Notes: generated by a model from the letters alone, not told the origin. DNA of 64,000 nucleotides from a virus (IMGVR_UViG_3300039106_000282:1-64000), one strand, 5' to 3'. Counted from the first letter of the stretch, positions 1-7,459 are shown. Translations and numbers: made by a program.

Positions 1-1
1 T

Positions 2-73
2 ATCCTCATTAACGCCGACAACATCAGTAATTTAAAAAACTTATTGGAGAACGCATATGAAAGACGTAGATAG
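2..73 (+). CDS. 3' end of an unidentified gene cut by the window edge
   Basis: A frame open from base 2 runs 23 codons to a TAG at 71-73 and reads as a plausible polar, Asn/Leu/Arg-containing C-terminus ending in three arginines. It overlaps the start of the next gene at 57, which is the packing seen throughout this operon. The start lies outside the window, so no function can be proposed. It could be a chance open stretch. Confidence 0.35.
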   Translation: MLINADNISNLKNLLENAYERRR

Positions 74-224
74 TGACGCAAGCTGGGATGCAGATTATGA
101 CCCAGAAGATTACCCAACAGCACGCAGACCGTATCACTGGTTAACACCAGAGCAAGTGCAATCGCTAGTAGAAGAATCACAACTAAAAACTTATTTGGAG
201 AAACAAAATGGAAAAGCTAATTAA
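57..224 (+). CDS. small acidic hypothetical protein (55 aa)
   Basis: The ATG follows a good ribosome site (TTGGAGA, about 8 bases upstream). The product is acidic at the N-terminus (several Asp, Trp and Tyr residues, then a DPEDYP stretch) and basic/amphipathic at the C-terminus. There is no recognisable domain. Its last bases overlap the start of the next gene at 208, suggesting translational coupling. Confidence 0.6.
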   Translation: MKDVDSDASWDADYDPEDYPTARRPYHWLTPEQVQSLVEESQLKTYLEKQNGKAN

Positions 225-375
225 CTTTCTAACATGGTTAGACACTTCTAATGCGGCATACCTACTGATGCTATTTTTATTCTTAGTATTAGCGGCTATG
301 CAGAGTGCAACGCAGACTGAGAACACAAGACTACGTAAGATGCTACGTAAAGCTGTATTGGAGTCAAAACGATGA
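208..375 (+). CDS. small single-pass membrane protein (55 aa)
   Basis: A ribosome site (TTGGAGAAACAAA) precedes the ATG. Residues about 18-32 are strongly hydrophobic (LLMLFLFLVLAA), predicting one transmembrane helix, followed by a basic tail rich in Arg and Lys that would face the cytoplasm. The stop overlaps the next start (ATGA). It is one of at least five tiny membrane proteins in this early operon. Such phage proteins often act on host membrane functions, but nothing here shows a target. Confidence 0.6.
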   Translation: MEKLINFLTWLDTSNAAYLLMLFLFLVLAAMQSATQTENTRLRKMLRKAVLESKR

Positions 376-614
376 GCAAAGAAGACGAGTACATCAAAAC
401 CATAAACAAACTTATTAGGGATGCGGCAGGGTCACCTATGGATATGGCAGACCTAGCATTTACATTGCACAAAGGCATTGCTGTATTGATTCTAATGATT
501 GAGGATGACCACCAAGAAAAACTACTGTCTGAAGTCGTCCCTCTGATTAGAGATTACATGGAAGAGATGAAGAACAAACACCCCGAACTAAAACAAGCTG
601 TCTTTAAAGCATAG
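372..614 (+). CDS. hypothetical helical protein (80 aa)
   Basis: An acidic, mainly helical small protein starting with an ATGA overlap to the preceding gene. It contains heptad-like Leu/Ile spacing in the second half and no Cys or membrane segment. I do not recognise a family. A new ribosome site (AGGAGAGAACAC) for the next gene directly follows its stop. Confidence 0.6.
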   Translation: MSKEDEYIKTINKLIRDAAGSPMDMADLAFTLHKGIAVLILMIEDDHQEKLLSEVVPLIRDYMEEMKNKHPELKQAVFKA

Positions 615-624
615 GAGAGAACAC

Positions 625-873
625 ATGAGCGCAACACTTGTACTTACATTAAGTTTTTTAACTGTCGATACCAACATCGACAAGAAAGGTCACACAACGA
701 GCCATGAAACAATCGCTTACACTACAAGCGTAATTCCTTATGAATCAATGACAGCTTGCACCAATGGGCGTGAAGAATGGAATCTTGTTGTTGGTGCTTA
801 CCAAATGAGCAAAAGACCGACTCGTATAATCACAGCAGTATGTAACGATTCAGCTACGGGGACAGTACAATGA
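625..873 (+). CDS. hypothetical protein with two cysteines (82 aa)
   Basis: The start is set by TAGGAGAG upstream of the ATG. The first 14 residues are hydrophobic (ATLVLTLSFLTV) but lack a basic n-region, so a signal peptide is doubtful. Two cysteines (about C46 and C73) in an otherwise Thr/Ser-rich chain could form a disulfide if exported. The general plan (short hydrophobic start, two Cys in the C-terminal half) resembles the small protein at 7259-7459, but the similarity is too weak to call homology. Confidence 0.55.
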   Translation: MSATLVLTLSFLTVDTNIDKKGHTTSHETIAYTTSVIPYESMTACTNGREEWNLVVGAYQMSKRPTRIITAVCNDSATGTVQ

Positions 874-1070
874 CAGACAATGAAAAAGAAACCTTATATA
901 AAATTGTATCCGATTTAAGATACGCCGCTTCGTTATTACAAAATATAGACCACAACTTTGGGTATATTCTAGAAGCATCAAGTTACTACACAATAATTAA
1001 GTCATGCGAAGACATATTAAAAGCAGTGTCTGAAGAGATTTATCAAAAATTAAAAAGGGAGGGGGAATGA
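870..1070 (+). CDS. hypothetical helical protein (66 aa)
   Basis: Starts with an ATGA overlap to the previous gene. The sequence is helix-forming, with several Tyr and a single Cys, and ends in a basic KLKREGE tail. No family is recognised. The run AAAAAGGGAGGGGG near its 3' end serves as the ribosome site of the following gene. Confidence 0.6.
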   Translation: MTDNEKETLYKIVSDLRYAASLLQNIDHNFGYILEASSYYTIIKSCEDILKAVSEEIYQKLKREGE

Positions 1071-1264
1071 AAGCCATGACGCTTAAAGAATACTGTGAGT
1101 TGCATAAGATAGCGAAGACAACTTTGCTGTTTCATTTAGAGAAGTTAGACTTCCCACCGTGTGGGTCAGTGCAGGTAAGCAGAAGAAGACCAAGCTACGT
1201 GTGGAGCGTAGATAACTTAAACATAGCTAAAGACAGAATCAAACATCGCATGGTATCACTATGA
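1067..1264 (+). CDS. small putative helix-turn-helix DNA-binding protein (65 aa)
   Basis: The N-terminal LKEYCELHKIAKTTLLFHL pattern looks like a short helix-turn-helix (a helix, a turn around the KIAKTT segment, then a recognition-like helix). It is followed by a basic stretch with VSRRRPSY and a Trp, consistent with a MerR/Xis-like winged segment. The charge is strongly positive. It could be a small regulator of the early operon. This assignment rests on pattern only. Confidence 0.55.
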   Translation: MKAMTLKEYCELHKIAKTTLLFHLEKLDFPPCGSVQVSRRRPSYVWSVDNLNIAKDRIKHRMVSL

Positions 1265-1464
1265 AAGAAGACGCATTAGTTTTGATTGCAGTAGCTACAT
1301 TTGTAGGTGGCATATTAGTAGGTACGTTAGCAGGGTTTGGGTATCACAGACACCACCACGAAATCATTAAGACAAACATCGGTGAGTTCATGCTACGAGA
1401 CGGTAAGATGTACGGGGTATATGAGTTAACCCGCGATGTGCAAGGTAACATGGTGACGAGATGA
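1261..1464 (+). CDS. small membrane protein with His cluster (67 aa)
   Basis: ATGA overlaps on both sides. Residues about 6-27 form a hydrophobic Val/Ile/Gly-rich helix (small-x3-small spacing) followed directly by HRHHHE, then a polar C-terminal domain of about 35 residues. It is predicted as a single-pass protein with an N-terminal anchor. The function is unknown. Confidence 0.6.
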   Translation: MKEDALVLIAVATFVGGILVGTLAGFGYHRHHHEIIKTNIGEFMLRDGKMYGVYELTRDVQGNMVTR

Positions 1465-3281
1465 TTAGTTTGGATTTCGAGACGTATTACAGCAAGACCT
1501 ACAGCTTATCCAAGCTAACCACTGAAGAGTATGTAAACGGTGATGAGTTTGAGGTGATTGGTGTAGGCATCAAGGTAGACGATAAACCTACTATCTTTTA
1601 CACAGGGTCTAAGGAGGAGCTTAAGGCGTACCTAGACTTATACGATATACCTAATCAGATACTGCTGTGCCATAACACATTCTTTGATGCAACGATTCTA
1701 TCCGAGTATTTTGGTATCACGGCTAAGAGGTACATAGACACCCTGTCTATGGCTCGTGCAATACATGGCATATCAGTAGGCGGTAGCCTAGCTAAACTAG
1801 TAGAGCACTACGGTATTGGTGTTAAAGGCACAGAGGTAGTAAACGCATTGGGTAAACATCTCAAAGACTTCTCGCCAGAGGAGCTTGCAAGGTACGGTGA
1901 ATACTGTGTGAACGATGTGGAGGTTACCTATAAACTATTCCATGCACTGATGCCAAACTTTAATACACAGGAGCTATCGCTAATTGATATCACCATTAAG
2001 ATGGCAACAAACCCTACGCTAACTATCGACCTGCCCATGCTGGAGTCCTACCTGCATGAAGTACGCACAAAGAAGGAAGACTTACTGAGTCGAGTGGTTG
2101 CCGATAAGAAAGAGCTGATGAGTAACCCTAAGTTCGCAGCACTGCTTGAGCAGTATGGTGTAGAACCTCCAATGAAAGTATCACCTACCACAGGGAAACT
2201 AACGTACGCATTTGCAAAGACTGATGACGGACTCAAAGACTTACTTGAGCATGAGAACCCCGAAGTGCAAGCACTGGTCGCAACCCGACTGGGTGTTAAG
2301 AGTACAATCGAAGAGACAAGAGCTGAACGCTTTATTGGAATCGCTAAACGAACTAATTACCTACCCATACCACTAAGCTATTATGGCGCGGCGACAGGGC
2401 GCTGGTCTGCAGGGAGTGGCCAGAAATTGAACCTACAAAATCTGCCTAGAGAAAGCACACTTAAGAAGTCTATTGTTGCACCTGATGGTATGGTCGTAGT
2501 AGGGGCTGACTTATCTAACATTGAACTACGGGTGGGTCTTTGGGTGTGTGATGAGATGGAGGCTCTCAAGTCACTAGGTGATGGTCGGGACTTATATAAG
2601 GAGTTTGCATCCCTTGCGTTTAACGTACCTTATGAGGAGGTAACTAAGGCTCAAAGGTTTATCGGAAAAACATCTCAGCTAGGACTTATATTTGGTGTAG
2701 GTGCGGCGAAGCTACGAGATGCTGTGAAGTCTGGGTCAGGCACTGACTTAGGTGAGATGGAAGCGAAGCGCATCGTTGACCTCTACCGCAATACATACAC
2801 AGGGGTGACAGCGTTTTGGAAAACGTGCAGTAGTGCTATTAAGGCAATCGCTGACGATGGTACGTTTACATTTGGTCGCAATGGTTTGTATGTAGTGGAC
2901 GGTAAGCGCGGTGTGAAGCTCCCGTCTGGTCTGTATATGCAGTACCCACAGCTTGAGAATGTGATAGATGAATCGTCTGGTGAGAAGGGTTACAAGTATA
3001 AACTGCGCAACGGTTATGATAGACTTTACGGCGGTAAGTTAACAAACAATCTGGTGCAAGGTACGGCACGATGCATCATGTCAGAGGCTATGGTTCGCAT
3101 AGCTAAGAGGTATCAAATCGCGCTGTCTATTCATGACGCGCTGTATATAGTTGTGCCAGAGGATGAGGCGCAGGAAGCCTTAGACTTTTTAATTGAAGAG
3201 ATGTGCAGACCACCAGAGTGGATGCCCGATATACCCCTAGCGGCTGAGGGCGGTTGGGGTAGAAGTATAGCTGATTGTTAG
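1461..3281 (+). CDS. family A DNA polymerase with 3'-5' exonuclease
   Basis: Replicative DNA polymerase of the phage. The exonuclease half begins at once with motif I (D5-x-E7 in LDFET), motif II around LLCHNTFFDA and motif III YCVNDVEVTY. The polymerase half shows motif A (GADLSNIELR, usually DYSQIELR), the O-helix around KTSQLGLIFGVG and motif C (SIHDALYIVV). In motif C the usual His-Asp-Glu is His-Asp-Ala, while the metal-binding Asp is kept. The length of 606 residues fits phage Pol I-type enzymes without a 5' nuclease domain. It starts with an ATGA overlap to the preceding membrane protein. With the primase-helicase at 13234 and the SSB candidate at 12292 it forms the core replisome. Confidence 0.96.
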   Translation: MISLDFETYYSKTYSLSKLTTEEYVNGDEFEVIGVGIKVDDKPTIFYTGSKEELKAYLDLYDIPNQILLCHNTFFDATILSEYFGITAKRYIDTLSMARAIHGISVGGSLAKLVEHYGIGVKGTEVVNALGKHLKDFSPEELARYGEYCVNDVEVTYKLFHALMPNFNTQELSLIDITIKMATNPTLTIDLPMLESYLHEVRTKKEDLLSRVVADKKELMSNPKFAALLEQYGVEPPMKVSPTTGKLTYAFAKTDDGLKDLLEHENPEVQALVATRLGVKSTIEETRAERFIGIAKRTNYLPIPLSYYGAATGRWSAGSGQKLNLQNLPRESTLKKSIVAPDGMVVVGADLSNIELRVGLWVCDEMEALKSLGDGRDLYKEFASLAFNVPYEEVTKAQRFIGKTSQLGLIFGVGAAKLRDAVKSGSGTDLGEMEAKRIVDLYRNTYTGVTAFWKTCSSAIKAIADDGTFTFGRNGLYVVDGKRGVKLPSGLYMQYPQLENVIDESSGEKGYKYKLRNGYDRLYGGKLTNNLVQGTARCIMSEAMVRIAKRYQIALSIHDALYIVVPEDEAQEALDFLIEEMCRPPEWMPDIPLAAEGGWGRSIADC

Positions 3282-3290
3282 GAGAGTATG

Positions 3291-3443
3291 ATGACAAAGA
3301 CTGAAATGTATAAACGCCTTGAGATGGCACAAAAGAACAAGAAAGAACTTAAGAAAGTAAAACTAAAACTACTCGCAGAGATACAGCAACTTAAGCTGAT
3401 GCTCCGAGCGATGGAAGAACAGGAGGTACTCGATGGCAATTGA
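3291..3443 (+). CDS. short basic coiled-coil protein (50 aa)
   Basis: Two ATGs are adjacent at 3288 and 3291. The second is better spaced from the GGAG at 3281-3284. Almost the whole chain is Lys/Glu/Leu/Met-rich with heptad-like hydrophobics, predicting one long helix or coiled coil. Its end overlaps the next gene, whose ribosome site (AGGAGG) lies within it. It could be a dimerising accessory protein; no family is recognised. Confidence 0.55.
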   Translation: MTKTEMYKRLEMAQKNKKELKKVKLKLLAEIQQLKLMLRAMEEQEVLDGN

Positions 3444-4065
3444 AATACATGAGTCTGGAGGTTTAATCCATATTGAGTTTGAAGCACCTAAAAAAGGGTT
3501 TACTGTTTGTTGTTCCTTAACACGGGCAGAGCTTGTTCATGTCATAGAAACTGGAGAGTTTAAACTAAACACTAAATGCTCGAATGACTACCCGTTATAT
3601 GACCATTGCGGACATAATAGTAATGTTAGAAAGATAATTAAATACTTTGATATGGAAGAAGACCATTCTCGTATTATGGAACTAACTGCTAAAAAACATA
3701 AACACCCTTTACTTAAATTACAGATGCAAATATCTTCTGATGGGGTATGTATAGGTATAGACAAAGTTGATGGTATTGACTGTGATTATTTTGGGTTATC
3801 GCATTGTAAAGAGCACTACAAAAGGTTTTCAAAAGTAGATGTCGAGTATGATGATTTAGAAAGTAAGTTAATAGAACCTTTAGCAAAAGACATAGAGAGA
3901 AGACTATTGATGTACGCGGCTAACACAATACAAATTGAAACTCCTTGGTTATATACCCTTACAGACGAACAAGTATTGAGATACAACACGATGCTGACAA
4001 AAGCAACCGTTCAATTTAAGAAAGATTTTGAAGCGATGTATAAACAGGGGATACTCGATGGCTGA
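3433..4065 (+). CDS. hypothetical protein (210 aa)
   Basis: The start is well supported by AGGAGGTACTCG just upstream. The protein has several Cys and His residues in the first 60 and around position 115-130 (CDYFGLSHCKEH), which could bind metal, followed by a helical C-terminal half. Composition is like its neighbours. I do not recognise the family. It lies between the polymerase and the NrdJb-like gene in the same operon. Confidence 0.7.
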   Translation: MAIEIHESGGLIHIEFEAPKKGFTVCCSLTRAELVHVIETGEFKLNTKCSNDYPLYDHCGHNSNVRKIIKYFDMEEDHSRIMELTAKKHKHPLLKLQMQISSDGVCIGIDKVDGIDCDYFGLSHCKEHYKRFSKVDVEYDDLESKLIEPLAKDIERRLLMYAANTIQIETPWLYTLTDEQVLRYNTMLTKATVQFKKDFEAMYKQGILDG

Positions 4066-4150
4066 GTTAATTTATTGGACAGTGATTGCAATCACTGTAG
4101 TTTTATTTGCAATGGAATATACAAAAGGGGATGACAATGACCTTAGATGA
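4058..4150 (+). CDS. 30-residue membrane micropeptide
   Basis: An ATG at 4058 preceded by AGGGGATACTCG opens a 30-codon frame. Residues about 4-19 are hydrophobic (LIYWTVIAITVVLFA), followed by a short charged tail. It overlaps both the end of the previous gene and the start of the next, as real genes in this operon do. Confidence 0.5.
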   Translation: MAELIYWTVIAITVVLFAMEYTKGDDNDLR

Positions 4151-4226
4151 TTGGGTGGCACTTGTTGCCTATGTAGGGTTTATTGGCTTATCAATGAGGA
4201 TACTATGGACAAAGTTAAAAAGGTAG
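4137..4226 (+). CDS. 29-residue membrane micropeptide
   Basis: The ATG at 4137 lies 6 bases after AAGGGG (an in-frame ATG at 4131 is too close to it). The chain has one hydrophobic helix (WVALVAYVGFIGLSM) and a basic end (LWTKLKR), the usual positive-inside arrangement. It overlaps the flanking small genes. With the preceding micropeptide it forms a back-to-back pair of single-helix peptides. Confidence 0.5.
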   Translation: MTLDDWVALVAYVGFIGLSMRILWTKLKR

Positions 4227-4363
4227 AAGCAGTAACGCCTGTGCCTAGCGCAGTGAATTGTAAGCACGCCCATTGGCGGGTGTATCAAAGTCGTGGGTAT
4301 CGTGAGTGTGATAAATGCAAAGAACAACGCCCCATTTTTAATGACATAAGACACCAGAGGTAA
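4205..4363 (+). CDS. small zinc-ribbon-like protein (52 aa)
   Basis: The ATG at 4205 follows TGAGGATACT. The central part holds C-x-H-x-H and, about 16 residues on, ECDKCKEQR, a pattern typical of a small zinc knuckle or ribbon. The N-terminus is Lys/Val-rich. Probably a nucleic-acid- or protein-binding accessory protein. Confidence 0.6.
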   Translation: MDKVKKVEAVTPVPSAVNCKHAHWRVYQSRGYRECDKCKEQRPIFNDIRHQR

Positions 4364-4365
4364 GT

Positions 4366-4983
4366 ATGACATACACAATAGATAAGAAGATTACAGGCTA
4401 CAAAGTAGTAGACAAGGATTCCTTGACAACTGAAACGTCTGTAGACGTAGAGAAGATGCACGAGCTATTACCTAGACCAGAGTATCTGCAAGGGACAACC
4501 TATAAGATTAAGACACCGCAGTCTGAGCACGCTCTGTATATCACGATTAACGATATGGTGCTTAACGGTGACGAGCGTCACCCCTACGAGATGTTTATTA
4601 ACTCTAAGAATATGGAGCACTTTCAGTGGGTACTTGCATTAACACGCTTAGTGTCTGCTGTATGGCGCAAAGGTGGTGATAGTACATTCCTAGTGGAAGA
4701 ACTAAAGAATGTGTTCGACCCGAAGGGCGGCTACTATAAACGTGGTGGTGTGTATATGCCATCACTGGTGGCTGAGATTGGTACTGTAATTGAGCAACAT
4801 TTAAAAAGCATTGGCGTAATTAAAGTTGAAGTGGATGAGCATCAACAGGCGTACTTGGAAGCTAAGAAAGAAGAAGCTAGAGGTGTTGAGATGCAACTAT
4901 GCACTAAGTGTAATACAAAAGCTCTGATATTAATGGACGGGTGTATGACGTGTACTAACTGTGGCGACTCTAAATGTGGGTGA
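4366..4983 (+). CDS. nrdJb: NrdJb-like C-terminal part of B12-dependent ribonucleotide reductase
   Basis: Matches the separate C-terminal subunit of class II (adenosylcobalamin) ribonucleotide reductase as found in Pseudomonas. The recognisable parts are the EMFINSKNMEHFQW segment, VWRKGGDSTFLVEELKNVFD, the GGYYKRGG-YMPSLVAEIG segment, and a C-terminal zinc ribbon (C-x2-C near residue 180, then CMTCTNCGDSKCG). In the family this part carries the TSCPD-type domain and the zinc-binding tail, not the radical active site. The large catalytic subunit NrdJa is not in this window. It may be encoded elsewhere in the phage, or this protein may work with or interfere with a host enzyme. Ribosome site AGAGGTAAGT. 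Confidence 0.85.
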   Translation: MTYTIDKKITGYKVVDKDSLTTETSVDVEKMHELLPRPEYLQGTTYKIKTPQSEHALYITINDMVLNGDERHPYEMFINSKNMEHFQWVLALTRLVSAVWRKGGDSTFLVEELKNVFDPKGGYYKRGGVYMPSLVAEIGTVIEQHLKSIGVIKVEVDEHQQAYLEAKKEEARGVEMQLCTKCNTKALILMDGCMTCTNCGDSKCG

Positions 4984-4995
4984 GGAGAAAATAAA

Positions 4996-5460
4996 ATGAA
5001 CGAATACGAAATAATGATTAAGAATTTGGAAAACAGAGTCACTGAGCTAGAAAAACATACTCAATGTGGGGGAGTCAGTATGCCAACAGTCAGAAAGTGG
5101 CAACCTAAAGGTGGGAACTTTTTTATTCAAAGTAGTGGGAAGATGTCTGAAGTAGTTGGCGGCAGTGATACTCCACATAAAGAATTTGGAGCGGAACGTC
5201 CAGAACGGCAACAAGCACAACGCGCGGCAGTTGAAATGCGCAGGTTTAATCGGTTACTTGCTCTAAGGGACGAGTTGTGTGGTGAGGTGGTGGATTGGAC
5301 AGACGATGAAGAAAAATATCATATTTATTTTTCTCACGAAAGGGGACGTTGGTATATTACACCAGATATATTTTGTGAAAGCATTACACCTTACTTCACA
5401 AGTGACGAATTAGCACAAAAGGCTTGCGATATGTTGAATTCTGGGGAGGTGGAGTTATGA
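4996..5460 (+). CDS. hypothetical phage protein with coiled-coil start (154 aa)
   Basis: Starts after GAGGAGAAAATAAA. Residues 1-21 form a heptad-like helix (MIKNLENRVTELEKH). Next comes a Gly-rich basic segment beginning VRKWQPKGGNFFI, a pattern I associate with uncharacterised phage proteins. Then follow an Arg/Ala-rich helix and a C-terminal acidic, aromatic domain. The function is unknown. It is probably soluble. Confidence 0.65.
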   Translation: MNEYEIMIKNLENRVTELEKHTQCGGVSMPTVRKWQPKGGNFFIQSSGKMSEVVGGSDTPHKEFGAERPERQQAQRAAVEMRRFNRLLALRDELCGEVVDWTDDEEKYHIYFSHERGRWYITPDIFCESITPYFTSDELAQKACDMLNSGEVEL

Positions 5461-5591
5461 GTAAAGAAGATATGCAGTATCTAAAAGGATGGGGGTTATC
5501 AATACTGATAGCCATTACCATAGTTGCTTTTGCTAACGCTGATATAAAACTAAGAACTGGTGAAAATATACAATGTAAGGTTGAGTTATGA
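5457..5591 (+). CDS. small membrane or secreted protein (44 aa)
   Basis: The start overlaps the previous stop (ATGA) and follows GGAGGTGGAGTT. Residues about 11-27 are hydrophobic (GWGLSILIAITIVAFANA) and end in Ala-x-Ala, so they could be either a membrane anchor or a cleavable signal. A short polar tail with one Cys follows. Confidence 0.5.
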   Translation: MSKEDMQYLKGWGLSILIAITIVAFANADIKLRTGENIQCKVEL

Positions 5592-5782
5592 GTATTCAAT
5601 ACAAGAACAAAAAAACCGGTGACGTTTGCTTACTTGAAACCGCGTGTCATATAAAAATTGGCAATAACTGGGTTAATGGTGTTGCTTATTTTAATGCAAA
5701 TAAACTTCGTGAAATGTTTGTTATAACTGAAGATGATTTTTTTAATTCTTTTGAGGAAATTATTGATGAGGTGGAGTTATGA
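5588..5782 (+). CDS. hypothetical protein (64 aa)
   Basis: Starts with an ATGA overlap after GGTTGAGTT. The beta-rich N-terminal part contains two Cys, then comes an acidic, Phe-rich helix (DDFFNSFEEIIDE). Its C-terminal EVEL and the DNA around it (GAGGTGGAGTTATGAGT) repeat the end of the gene at 4996-5460, a local duplication of the intergenic coupling sequence. The function is unknown. Confidence 0.6.
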   Translation: MSIQYKNKKTGDVCLLETACHIKIGNNWVNGVAYFNANKLREMFVITEDDFFNSFEEIIDEVEL

Positions 5783-5910
5783 GTGAATTTGTCATGTTTG
5801 TTGTCGGGATTGTAATTGGTTGGTGTCTATCATGTCAGTTTGCAACTCCTTGCAAACCCGAATGGAAATGGGAAGAAAGACCATACTCAAAGGATGCTAA
5901 AAATGAATGA
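5779..5910 (+). CDS. small membrane protein (43 aa)
   Basis: Starts with an ATGA overlap after GAGGTGGAGTT. Residues 3-19 are hydrophobic (EFVMFVVGIVIGWCLSC) with two Cys at the end of the helix. A polar Trp/Lys/Glu-rich tail follows. It could be a single-pass membrane protein or a lipoprotein-like precursor, although no basic n-region precedes the hydrophobic part. Confidence 0.5.
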   Translation: MSEFVMFVVGIVIGWCLSCQFATPCKPEWKWEERPYSKDAKNE

Positions 5911-6181
5911 AAGAGAATGTGACGAATTAATTGAAGGTGTAATAAAACAACTTAATATAACTCCTCGGCAAGGGTTGAACGAATACAAAAAAGGTTATGC
6001 AAAAGCCGAGGAAGATTTAAGAGGAAAAACAATGAGTAAAGAGCAAGCACTGCGCATTTTAAAGTTGCTGTCGGGTTTAGAGGTTATTGTTTTTCAAAAA
6101 AGTGAAGGTGTGCCAGATCACACTATTGATGAACTGATTAAGATTGTTGATGAATTGACTGACTACGTTTTGGAGAAATAA
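5903..6181 (+). CDS. hypothetical helical protein (92 aa)
   Basis: In-frame ATGs lie at 5894 and 5903. The second is better spaced from AAGG at 5889. The protein is highly charged and helical, with a KGYAKAEEDLRGK segment and a Leu/Ile-rich second half. I know of no domain assignment. It overlaps the end of the preceding small membrane gene. Confidence 0.6.
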   Translation: MNERECDELIEGVIKQLNITPRQGLNEYKKGYAKAEEDLRGKTMSKEQALRILKLLSGLEVIVFQKSEGVPDHTIDELIKIVDELTDYVLEK

Positions 6182-6182
6182 A

Positions 6183-6335
6183 ATGAAAACTGAATCGAAT
6201 TCTTATGAACGTGATATTGACGAATTGGTCGGTGTGTTGATTGAAGTAAGAAAGTGGATGTCAGAACAAGGTATATTGAAATCAAAAACAATGAACAAAA
6301 TTGATGAAATTTTAAAAAAATACAAGGTAAATTAA
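6183..6335 (+). CDS. small helical protein (50 aa)
   Basis: Preceded by TTGGAGAAATAAA, a strong ribosome site. The product is a Lys/Glu/Ile-rich helical chain with a single Trp. It lies directly before the endonuclease-dUTPase fusion. Function unknown. Confidence 0.55.
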   Translation: MKTESNSYERDIDELVGVLIEVRKWMSEQGILKSKTMNKIDEILKKYKVN

Positions 6336-6336
6336 A

Positions 6337-7257
6337 ATGGCTGAAAATAACGTAACGTGTTACATCTGCAAAACACCATTTCATTTAAAACTAAGTCATT
6401 TAGAAAAAAGAGTGCATAAAGATAAAATAACTTGTTCAAGATTATGTAGCTCTATGGCTAGAAAAGAAATTATGAATGGTGAAAATAACCATCAATTTGG
6501 ATTGAAGGGTGAATTAAACAGTAGTCATATATCTGATATTCGTACTTCGTCTTATGGGTACATATTAGTAAGAGCGTCTACTCATCCATTAGCGCATTAT
6601 GATGGGTACATGATGCTTCATAGGTTAATATATGAGGAATATTTACGAAGTGTTAATGATTACGATTATTTAATTGAAATAAATAACAACTGGTATTTAA
6701 ATCCAGCTTACGTTATTCATCATGTTGATGGTAACAGGCTTAACAATAATTTAGCTAACTTAGAATTAACAACTTTAGCGGAACATTCGGCAAGACACGC
6801 AGATGATAGACGCATTATTAGAGATGAATTAGGACGCATTGTTGATGTAAAAGGTGAAATAAAAAAAGGAAGTTTAACAAGGAACAAAAGACTAGATGCA
6901 GGGCAAGATGTTAAAGCTAGTAAGGCAGTTATTATACCAGCGAGAGGTGATACCCTTGTATTTACCAACTTAATAATAAATGTGCCAGAAGGTTATGTTG
7001 GATTACTTTGGTCAAGAAGTGGACTATCTGTTAAGCACAAGATTGAAGTTGGTGCTGGGTGCATAGATAGTGGGTATAGTGGTGAAGTATTGGTACATTT
7101 ATATAATCATTCTGATGTGCCATACGAGGTTAATGTTGGGGATAGAATCGCACAATTACTAACTATACCTATTAATTTAAATGAATATGTAGAAGTAGAC
7201 GAGTTCAGTAGCATTACTGAGCGTGGTGAAGGTGGATTTGGAAGTACGGGGAAATAA
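6337..7257 (+). CDS. HNH endonuclease fused in frame to dUTPase
   Basis: One 306-residue frame holds two complete modules. Residues about 1-155 are an HNH homing-type endonuclease: zinc-knuckle cysteines C8, C11, C33 and C37, then the HNH core VIHHVDGNRLNNNLANLEL at 126-144 and a trailing EHSARH. Residues about 185-306 are a trimeric-type dUTPase (dUTP to dUMP and pyrophosphate), with motif I DAGQDVKA (187-194), II SRSGLSVK (226-233), III CIDSGYSGEV (242-251), IV GDRIAQLL (268-275) and V RGEGGFGSTG (296-305). All five motifs look intact, so the enzyme is probably active and supplies dUMP to ThyX at 7456. The natural dUTPase start appears to lie inside the 160-185 linker. The reading frame is unbroken, so this is a fusion and not a disrupted gene. 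There are no intein splice motifs. Confidence 0.9.
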   Translation: MAENNVTCYICKTPFHLKLSHLEKRVHKDKITCSRLCSSMARKEIMNGENNHQFGLKGELNSSHISDIRTSSYGYILVRASTHPLAHYDGYMMLHRLIYEEYLRSVNDYDYLIEINNNWYLNPAYVIHHVDGNRLNNNLANLELTTLAEHSARHADDRRIIRDELGRIVDVKGEIKKGSLTRNKRLDAGQDVKASKAVIIPARGDTLVFTNLIINVPEGYVGLLWSRSGLSVKHKIEVGAGCIDSGYSGEVLVHLYNHSDVPYEVNVGDRIAQLLTIPINLNEYVEVDEFSSITERGEGGFGSTGK

Positions 7258-7258
7258 C

Positions 7259-7459
7259 ATGATTGCAACAACAGCTTATATTTTAATCAATACTATTGTG
7301 GCGTTTGGCGAAGTTACTCAGACAACAACAATTTTTGCAGACAAGACATCATGTGAGTCAGCCGCAGTTAGACAAGACTTTGTGATGAAGTCACTTGAAA
7401 TACACGGTAGATGGAACTTAACGTGCCATCCGTATGCACTTAGCGAGGATAAGAAATGA
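7259..7459 (+). CDS. small probably exported Cys protein (66 aa)
   Basis: The first 17 residues are hydrophobic (IATTAYILINTIVAF) and are followed by a Thr-rich stretch and two cysteines (about C32 and C55). This suggests a membrane-targeted or exported small protein with a disulfide. It sits between the dUTPase fusion and thyX and overlaps the thyX start by ATGA. The function is unknown. Confidence 0.55.
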   Translation: MIATTAYILINTIVAFGEVTQTTTIFADKTSCESAAVRQDFVMKSLEIHGRWNLTCHPYALSEDKK

